Source: Dipteris shenzhenensis
Taxonomy: Eukaryota > Polypodiophyta > Polypodiopsida > Gleicheniales
NCBI GenBank assembly: GCA_047967505.1
Contig: CM106539.1
Direction: 5' to 3' (one strand)
Length of the DNA stretch: 64,000 nt
The position numbers were made by a program, and so were the translations under genes. This document shows, in pieces, positions 56,750-64,000 of this stretch. How positions within the stretch are numbered: position 1 is the stretch's first letter; each line of letters opens with the position of its first letter. Below the pieces are notes generated by a model. It was given only the letters and a program-made list of their open reading frames with translations, was not told where the DNA came from and did no database searches.

Positions 56750-57712
56750 CCTAGATAAGTTACATGAAAAAATAAGATTCGGTTGTTGTAAACTCTCTTA
56801 ATATTTAATGCTATTAATAAACACCTTCAAAAGTTAAGCTTGAGATAAGTTACACAAAAAAGAGTGGTTCAATAATTGTAAACTCTCTTCATATTTATAA
56901 TAGTGTTTAGGAAACACTTTCAAAAGTTACAAGTGGAAGTAGCAAACTCTCACAATATTTATAATTTAGGTGTTGAAAAACACCAAAAGTTACAATAAGA
57001 CTCTCATTGGAAGGCAAATTACACCAAAAGTTACAATAAGACTCTCACTAGAAGGCAAATTTATTTTCAAGACTACAGCCATTCAATTTGATGAAGTTTC
57101 TATTTTCAAGTCTTTAGCCTAAATTCAACCCATTCAAGAGCTGAGCTCATCTCATCCTCATTGATGTAGTTAAAATTATAGAAGAGAAGTAAGGATTGAT
57201 GAATTTTCTCCTACATAACACTTTGTTTATTCCGATCCTAGATAAGTTACATGAAAAAATAAGATTCGGTTGTTGTAAACTCTCTTAATATTTAATGGTG
57301 TTAATAAACACCTTCAAAAGTTAAGCCTGAGATAAGTTACACAAAAAAGAGTGGTTCAATAATTGTAAACTCTCTTCATATTTATAATAGTGTTTAGGAA
57401 ACACTTTCAAAAGTTACAAGTGGAAGTAGCAAACTCTCACAATATTTATAATTTAGGTGTTGAAAAACACCAAAAGTTACAATAAGACTCTCATTGGAAG
57501 GCAAATTACACCAAAAGTTATAATAAGACTCTCACTGGAAGGCAAATTTATTTTCAAGACTACAACCATTCAATTTGATGAATTTTCTATTTTCAAGTCT
57601 TTAGCCTAAATTCAACCCATTCAAGAGCTGAGCTCATCTCATCCTCATCGATGTAGTTAAAATTATAGAAGAGAAGTAAGGATTGATGAATTTTCTCTTG
57701 CATAACACTTTG
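56750..57712. repeat. Tandem duplication, 487-bp period, carrying the 3' end of the neighbouring gene
   Basis: 56750-57236 and 57237-57712 are near identical, starting CCTAGATAAGTTACATG. Each contains a GGTGTTGAAAAACACC palindrome (56969-56984, 57456-57471) and the last codons of the minus-strand gene (57593-58011), including its stop. In the duplicate the frame has a stop at the codon that is Gln in the gene. The duplication created a second, non-functional 3' end. Confidence 0.88.
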
Positions 57713-58011
57713 TTTATTTCGAATGGCTTGCACTTCCTCGGGGGAGAATCTTCCATAACGAGCCACACGCGAAGATATCTCACTTTGAAAGTCTATCAAC
57801 TCTCTCCTATATGACTGCAATTTATCTATTTCAGTAGTAGCCATACTTATTTTTCTTTCCTCTTCCTTCTCTAAGCCCTTCTGACAAGCAAAGTCATCCT
57901 TCTCGTACTGGGTTAATGGAGCTGGATTTTGCTTTCTCTCCTCTCTCTTTCCTTGGTTCTCGGCAATCCATTCTTTGATGCTGCTAATGGCTTGCTCGAC
58001 AGAATCGATTA
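57593..58011 (-). CDS. Small charged helical protein, function unknown (last exon)
   Basis: A minus-strand frame of about 139 codons after a possible acceptor (TTTTTTAAG/GTAATCG, 58011). It reads IDSVEQAISSIKEWIAENQG, a K/E-rich stretch, DKLQSYRRELIDFQSEISSR and a C-terminal NYIDEDEMSSALEWVEF. Heptad-like Leu/Ile spacing suggests coiled coil. The upstream sequence on this strand is low-complexity Ser/Leu/Pro reading of a purine repeat, so the true first exon is not known. It lies downstream of the Ulp1-like gene on the same strand, and I recognise no family. Confidence 0.45.
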
Positions 58012-58029
58012 CCTTAAAAAACGAGAGGA

Positions 58030-58485
58030 GGAAGGTAACGAGAGTGAGGAAGGTAACTAGAGGAGGTAAGGAAGATGAAAGGAGTATGCTTGAGAAGAGG
58101 AGGTAAGGCTGCGGGCAAGATGGAAGGAGCAAGCTTGAGGAGAGGAGTAAGGTAAGAAGAGTAAAGTGGAAGAAGTGTGGAGAGGAGTAAGGTAAGAAGA
58201 GTAAAGTGGAAGAAGTTTTTGCTGCAGGGGAGATATAGAAGACAAACAAGGTGAGGGAGGTAATGAGAGTGAGGAAAGATATAGAAGACGAATGAGGTGA
58301 GGAAGGTAACGAGAGTGAGGAAGGTAACTAGAGGAGGTAAGGCAAGATGAAAGGAGTATGCTTGAGAAGAGGAGGCAAGGTTGCGGGCAAGATGGAAGGA
58401 GCAAGCTTGAGGACAGGAAGGAGCAAGCTTGAGGAGAGGAGTAAGGTAAGAAGAGAAAAGTGGAAGAAGTGTTTGCTGCAGAAGA
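58030..58485. repeat. Purine-rich tandem repeat AGAGGAGTAAGGTAAGAAG
   Basis: A unit of roughly 270 bp (GAGGAAGGTAACTAGAGGAGG ... GGAAGGAGCAAGCTTGAGGA) at 58047 recurs at 58317, with shorter repeats nested inside. Minus-strand Ser/Leu/Pro frames here are artefacts. Confidence 0.75.
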
Positions 58486-58589
58486 TGAACGACTACTAGG
58501 GGATTTATAGAACTACAGACTCATAATGTGGGATGAAAGATTTAGAATAAAGAATTGGTAGAGGCTGAGATGACTAGATGCAAGACCAT

Positions 58590-59100
58590 AATGCGAGACA
58601 TGTGAGACATGTAAGATAGTGAGTACATTGAAATCTATAAAATAAAATGGTGGGATGCAAGACCATAATGGGAGACATTTGAGACATGTAAGACAGTGAT
58701 AGTACATTGAAATCTATAAAATAAAATGATGGAACACAAGAATGATATAATTAATAGAATCTCATCATGAGATATTCTTTTAATATAATATAAGTTAGTA
58801 ATTATTAGAATCTCATCATGAGATATTCTTTTAATATAATATAAGTTAGACTTGCTGATGCAAGACCATAATGTGAGACATGTGAGATGATAAATTTTGA
58901 GTACATTGAAATCTATAAAATAAAGTGATGGAACATAAGAATGATATAATTATTAGATTCTCATCATAAGATATTTATTGTACATAATAAATGATAGATT
59001 TTGAGTACATTGAAATCTATAAAATAAAGTGATGGAACATAAGAATGATATAATTATTAGATTCTCATCATAAGATATTTATTGTACATAATAAATTAGA
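58590..59100. repeat. AT-rich local duplications
   Basis: GAGTACATTGAAATCTATAAAATAAA occurs at least four times. AATCTCATCATGAGATATTC occurs twice (about 58760, 58811), and a 90-bp block is duplicated head to tail (about 58905 and 58990). No gene. Confidence 0.75.
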
Positions 59101-59255
59101 CTTTCAAAAAAGTAAAACCTAATGTATTGTAATGAATAAATATCATAAAATATCCTAATGTATTGTAACATTTAACATAAGTTTAAAAGACATTATCATT
59201 AATCAATACAAACAAGATAAAAATCTTCAAGGACTCATGTTTCTTTCTACATGTT

Positions 59256-60346
59256 TTACAACTGAATAGAGTCTGATGAGTCCTCTTGAGGCTGTGATTC
59301 TCTAAGAGTACATTGAGTCTCTACTTGTGTGGATGGTGTACATTGAGATTCTACTCCTGGTGCAATCAGGATAGACTTAATCTCTTCCTCTTTTACAAGA
59401 TGTGATGTTGTAGATGCACATTGAGTCTCCACTTCTTGTGTAGGAAGAATGCATTGAGTCTCTAATTCAAGTGTAGACTGTAATGCTTCTACTTGAGGCT
59501 GTGATACAGAAGGAGACTGAATTGTCTCTTGTTTTTCTTTGGCTCCCTCAGGTTCTTCATTGAGTCCATCATGATGTTTCCCAATGGTAGCAGTTAGGTA
59601 GTGAACAGTCTTAGCCACAAAATCTTATAGCTCGAGCTTGGTATATGCTTCTATTGAGACATGTTCAAAAATTTCATTGAGATACAACATGAAGTTGTCG
59701 GCAATTCTCCACCCACTACTAAACATGTCTTTCTGCTCCACTGCGAGGCATGTCTAGAAATTTGGTTGGTCTTGATGCTCCCTGATTCTCATAATCGCAG
59801 AAACTAACTTGTTTGCAGACGTGTCCATCATGACATATGACAAAGTGAATTTGTGTAGTAAATAGTAAGATGCATGTTCATAATGATATGCTAAAAGAAC
59901 ACTTACCTGAACACCCCGTGAAAGCCTGTAAATGAGTTGACAAACCAACAATGGTTGTCATCAAGATCCCATACTATCAGGCTCCAATGTGAACTACATC
60001 ACCAATAAAGAGCGATAAGATTTATCACAATATTAAGTATTAATTGACACAATATTATAAATAAGAGAGTAAACGAAAGATTGAGACGATACTTGCTTCT
60101 CATAATATGGCATAAAGACAACTAGTATGCCATCCAAGTCTAAAGGTTGTAGCATTAAACAAACATCATCTACTGTCTTCTTGGTATCACTAAGTACAGC
60201 TGAAAGAAGATAATCGAGCATATAGATGCGATTCTGTACTGATCTAGGAAAATGAGATATAACCATCTGCAGCAATAAACAAATGTTAGAAGCAGATTGA
60301 ATCAAATGATTGAAGTATCAAGCCAAGAGATGTTCATATCAAACCT
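59256..60346 (-). pseudogene. Second Ulp1/C48-like protease domain and Glu/Gln-rich tail, inactivated
   Basis: Minus-strand pieces follow the same exon order as the neighbouring domain (60302-61610). An exon reads RIYMLDYLLSAVLSDTKKTV, one has the catalytic-His motif (HWSLIVWDLDD, about 59980), and one has VEQKDMFSSGWRIADNF (about 59705). In the last, the Ulp1 Q-x-D-x-S-C-G signature has Ser for the catalytic Cys. A stop precedes it (PNF*TC) and another follows, and one intron would need a GC donor (GAA/GCAAGT). The tail (59618-59256) repeats VETQC and LETQC motifs. Ulp1/SENP proteases remove SUMO and are often carried by plant transposons. Confidence 0.7.
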
Positions 60347-61610
60347 GAGGATGGCCATCATGACTTTGTCATTAGCCTCTTTCAAAGGGTCAGAGAGGAT
60401 TGTAACTTTCTCGCTACCAAAAGTCAAAACACGAGGTTGCTTGCTAATGATAACCCTAACCTCAAAAGAGCTCCCCATTTCGTCCAATACAGCGGTTACA
60501 TTAGGACAACTTATGGGCGTAGCAACCAATGTTTCCTCTGGATGCTCCACCACGTTATCAATAAATGCCTTAATGATAGATGACATAAATGCATATAGAT
60601 GCAAGTCTGTATATGTCGACAATGAGGTTTCACCGCCTCTCAAATTAAAAATTTGAGCAAGGAGCAAAAAGCAATTATATCCGACTCTCCACCCACAACT
60701 GTGGTCATCATTCTGCTTCGCTGTAGGGCATGTTACATACTCTATTTGATCTTCTAAGTCACCCTCCATTTGCATAAGTTCATCTATAGCACCTACCAAC
60801 TTTTGGGCCGATCTACACATCAAAATAGAAAACATAAATGAATGTGTGCATTGCATAGGATGCATCTCATTGACATAATTATGACACAAGTAGGTTATAC
60901 TTACTCTGACACACTACCATGGATAGATGCTATTGAATTGACAAAGAAGCATTGCTTGGCTAAGATGTCCACAATTACTAAGCTCCAATGCAAGCTGCAT
61001 TATCAATTAAGAATAGTTATTATTTGATATAATCATCCACAATGTAAGAGATAAGCTAGGTAGGGATTGATACTCACTCCTCGTGATATGCAGTAAAGAT
61101 AACTCACGCTGCAGTCAAATCAATAGGTTGCAACCACTTAAAAACATCATCTATGTCTTCTGTTTATTGCTAAGTACACTAGAAACAAGAGGATCGACCA
61201 TATATGCACATCTTTGTATATATAGGGGAAGCTGTTGTAAAACCATACTGCAATAAAAAGAAAAGAATATTAGTTCATTTGATCCAATGGAAATACAAAA
61301 GCATAAAGTCAGTAAAAAGTTTGTGTCAAACCTGAGGATGGCTATTATGACCTTGTCATTAACCTCTTTCTTGAAGTTTATAAGGATTGAAATGTCCTCT
61401 TCATCGAATAGAAAAGTAAGAGGTTGTTCTCGAACTTGAAACCTAACTTGAAATGACTTCTCCATTTGCTGCAAGGTATGATTATTTTCTAGAGTCATCC
61501 GATGGATAGCCAGAGCAGCTTTGCTTTCTTGAGATGAGCTTTCTATATTCTCTACTCCAGCTATGTCCTCCTCATCCTCCTCCTCTCCCTTCTCCTATAA
61601 AAGGATAAAA
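60302..61610 (-). pseudogene. First Ulp1/C48-like protease domain, partly intact
   Basis: The exons, on the minus strand, are as follows. An acidic exon with the segment FDEEDISILINFKKEVNDKV (61610-61332, donor CAG/GTTTGA). An exon starting after TTTTTATTGCAG (about 61254), which has a one-base deletion and a stop relative to the second domain. A catalytic-His exon LHWSLVIVDILAKQCFF (about 61000, donor AGA/GTAAGT). A catalytic exon with CPTAKQNDDHSCGWRVGYN (60730-60690), where Gln and Cys of the C48 signature are kept. The usual catalytic Asp position is Asn (FVNSIA), as in the second domain. The C-terminal exon runs straight into the start of domain two, so the ancestral gene encoded tandem protease units. 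Confidence 0.72.
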
Positions 61611-62420
61611 TAATTATGAGATTCAAAATTTTAAATTAATTATAAATAACACTTATTTCATTAATTTTGGACTATATGCCTACTTTTGGACTATTCCTTA
61701 AAATCCTTCCCAACTGAAAAGTTTACTTTATGAAACTGTCATTCGAGAATCAAAAGTTTACTTTCTGGCACTATCATTTTCACATAAGACATTTCAAAAT
61801 ATCTCTCTACAATGTTGTACAAATAATGCAAAAACTACTATTAAATCCTAAATTTGTATTTCTTGTTTATAAGAATCATATTCTTAAAATAAAAAATCTG
61901 AGTTATTAGTTTAAATCCATGAAAAACCATGCTATTGAGGATTCACAACATTTTAAAAATGTATACATAAGAGACCTGTAAGACTCTTTTTACTTTCAAT
62001 GCAGAAAACTATAACACTCTTGAATATTCAAGAAATTAAAAGGTTTATATACACATGAGACATGATGGAAGCCTCTTTTGTACTCCAAAAAATAGCAATA
62101 GCTATGCTTGCAATTTTACATTATCATGTCATAAGTTTTACAACAAATATTGCTCTGGATGAGTCTTTGTACCAAGGATCTCCTGTGGCCTTTTCAATTA
62201 TTTAATTTTTCCTTTACACTGAGTTTAGTACAAATGGGCGATCTAAACATTTGCTTGTTTGAATGTCCTTTTCTATCATGATCACAGAAATGAGCGATCC
62301 AAACATTTGCTTGTTCAGAATGTCCTTCTGTCGTCACTTGTCGCTTGGGTGCCATCTTCATTCACTCTCATCTGACAACCACCACCACCTTCACTCTTTC
62401 TCGATATTTGAATGGTGTTA
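61611..62420. other. Spacer between the Ulp1-like gene and DUF7869 copy C
   Basis: AT-rich, with a local duplication of GCGATCYAAACATTTGCTTGTT (62239 and 62293). A few further codons of copy C may extend to about 62260 in another frame, but no domain was recognised. Confidence 0.35.
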
Positions 62421-63908
62421 TCATGGGCATTCTTCATTTGTTCTATCTCCTTCTACTTCCTCCTGGGTGAGCATCTTTGTGAACTCTGTAATGTGCGTAA
62501 TAATTGGTTGCGGTAATTTTATTTTGTCTTCTACATCATACCCCATGTGCTTCTTTGTTTTATTTGACCTTGATTTCCAGGATACTATGACTGTCTCTGT
62601 GGAAAGTCTTGAAATTGCTTCATGGTTTGGGACCCATTCCTTTTTTAAACAACTACTATACAATGTACTATTATCTTGGTTCTCCTTCCTGCCCCTTGGC
62701 TCATACCATACCGCTGTAAATGTTGTAGCTCTCCCCCGGTCATCCATGCTCACGTCAACTACTTTCGCAACCCAAAACTTCACGTTCTCATGTTCATCAT
62801 CATCCGATGGTCGAACTGCAACAAAACAATGGACATATATGTCTATTTGTGGCATAAACTCTCTCTTCTTGGGTCCACAATATGGACGTGGGAGCAACGA
62901 TTCAAACTCATTTTCAAAGAGACCACATGCTGGATGCAAGTCATTACTAACATTTGGCCAAAATAAAGGCCGTTCTGCCTTAATATCATCTTCTCGCATT
63001 TATGCAAGGTCCTTTATCAATTGGTAGGTCTTGCTAATTACAACAGTAGTGTGTTCCTTCCAAGAGGGCTTCCAATCAGGAAATCTCCGGAGCATTTTCT
63101 CTTTGTATGCAATAAAAGCTTTTAAGCCTTCTATTTCACCTTTGGATTTCTCGCTGAATTCTTTTATAGGAGCCCATGTTGGATGCATTTCTTTGCTCGG
63201 GATTGAAGTTAAGAGAGAGTAAGGTTCTTCAGGTTCCCATTTTGTATCAAGAGAATAGTGTTGCCATTGCATCATTGGTTTTTCATCCTTTAAGAAAAAT
63301 CGAAAATAGTGTGGAGCACTATGACCAATCAGGGCATCACCACCTTTTTGTATGAAAGGTAGAATAAAGCTCTTCCAATCATACATCCTCTCAACCATTA
63401 AGCATATTGTTCCTTCCTTACAGCCACCAACTTGCCTCCCACATTTTCTTATCAAGTCATCCATTGTCTCCATGTCCTTGTGTTTTAGTTCTCTTGAAAC
63501 TGTGCTAAATACCTGATCGATATCCTCATGTGTGTGCCCAACCAACAAAAACCCAACTTCAATCTCATTGAAGATTCTATGAGCGATTAGCATTGAGCAA
63601 AATGCAAAGAAGAGTACATTCCTATTCTCTCTTCCGCAATTGTCTACTTGTATTCTCAAAGTTGCTGGTAGGCGACCTTTTTCTGCATGTACATTGTGAA
63701 TTGCCTTCATAACGGATGTTACAACTTGATTGCTATCGCGTAGATGCAAGGAATCAATCCATATGTCTGCAAAAAACTTAAATCCGTGCATTAACACTCC
63801 ACATAGATGTGTCTTTAAAAAGTATTTGCCTTGTAGCTTAGGTGGAGTGTTAACGAATCGAGGTAATGTTGTTGTATTTTGATCCATACCATCTACAATA
63901 ATGCACAT
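62421..63908 (-). pseudogene. DUF7869 transposase-like gene (copy C), one in-frame stop, continues past the right edge
   Basis: Two minus-strand frames are in the same phase, separated only by TAA at 63002-63000. The larger carries MCIIVDGMDQ, IQVDNCGRENRN and VGHTHEDIDQVFS, matching the three catalytic-type motifs of copy A. The second carries the C-terminal segment with HCFVAVRPSDDDEHENVKFW, matching the reader-like region of copy A. The residues between motifs differ strongly from copy A, so this is a separate subfamily. The open frame at 63908 has sequence beyond it to the window end, where the N-terminal part should lie. A single stop may reflect recent decay, an editing or read-through site, or a sequencing error. 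Confidence 0.75.
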
Positions 63909-64000
63909 GTACTCATTTGGGTGAGAAATAGCTTGCTCCTTCCAAAATGCATATTTTATTCTAGAATGTCGAACAAGTCCATGATGAAATTCTCTCTTTC

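Noticed and set aside
58057-58404. 115-codon minus-strand frame rich in Ser and Leu
   Set aside because: It lies wholly within a purine-rich tandem repeat and repeats its own sequence.

Overview
This is a repeat-dense eukaryotic nuclear window, almost certainly from a large land-plant genome. The evidence is plant-type Ty1-copia LTRs with tRNA-Met primer sites (TGGTATCAGAGC), a CACTA-type TNP2 remnant, a Ty3-gypsy integrase, GT-AG introns and long GA microsatellites. No bacterial operons, rRNA or tRNA genes were seen. The lineage (fern, gymnosperm or other) cannot be fixed from the sequence. Nearly everything interpretable is mobile DNA, much of it nested.

Layout. 1-9373: old repeats. A 0.9-kb direct repeat pair flanks a minus-strand LTR that contains a long fold-back; then come purine-rich tracts and a CACTA remnant. 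9379-18202: a very young Ty1-copia element split into two halves in opposite orientation (5' LTR and gag on +, pol and 3' LTR on -). It encloses older copia debris, and target-site evidence points to an internal inversion. 18203-24641: a Ty3-gypsy integrase fragment, LTR scraps, and a decayed DUF7869 transposase-like element (copy B) with an upstream array of about 24-bp palindromes. 24642-46604: a second copia element with two LTRs and a perfect CAAGG target duplication, itself inserted in an older copia RT gene. Inside its leader sits a 14.3-kb DNA element (copy A, 26268-40599) with 29-bp terminal inverted repeats. 46605-56500: copia RT remnant, then a roughly 7-kb palindrome array with GA microsatellites. 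56500-64000: minus-strand gene remnants: a small helical protein, a tandem-domain Ulp1/C48-like protease and a third DUF7869 gene (copy C) running off the right edge.

Copy A is the most interesting system. A transposase-like gene on the minus strand (1077 aa, three candidate acidic catalytic motifs) diverges from a plus-strand cargo region. That region encodes a ParB-like domain joined to a possible methyltransferase-like domain, an FCP1/NIF phosphatase-like domain that has lost an active-site Asp, and a SET domain. The 4-kb intergenic region is a large imperfect inverted repeat built of AGATTTGGCC-NNNN-GGCCAAATCT palindromes and AT-rich blocks; on the right side the array appears to lie inside intron 1 of the cargo gene. 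The three DUF7869 regions of the window share GGTGTT/AACACC internal palindromes and neighbouring palindrome arrays. I infer one family of large chromatin-gene-carrying DNA transposons.
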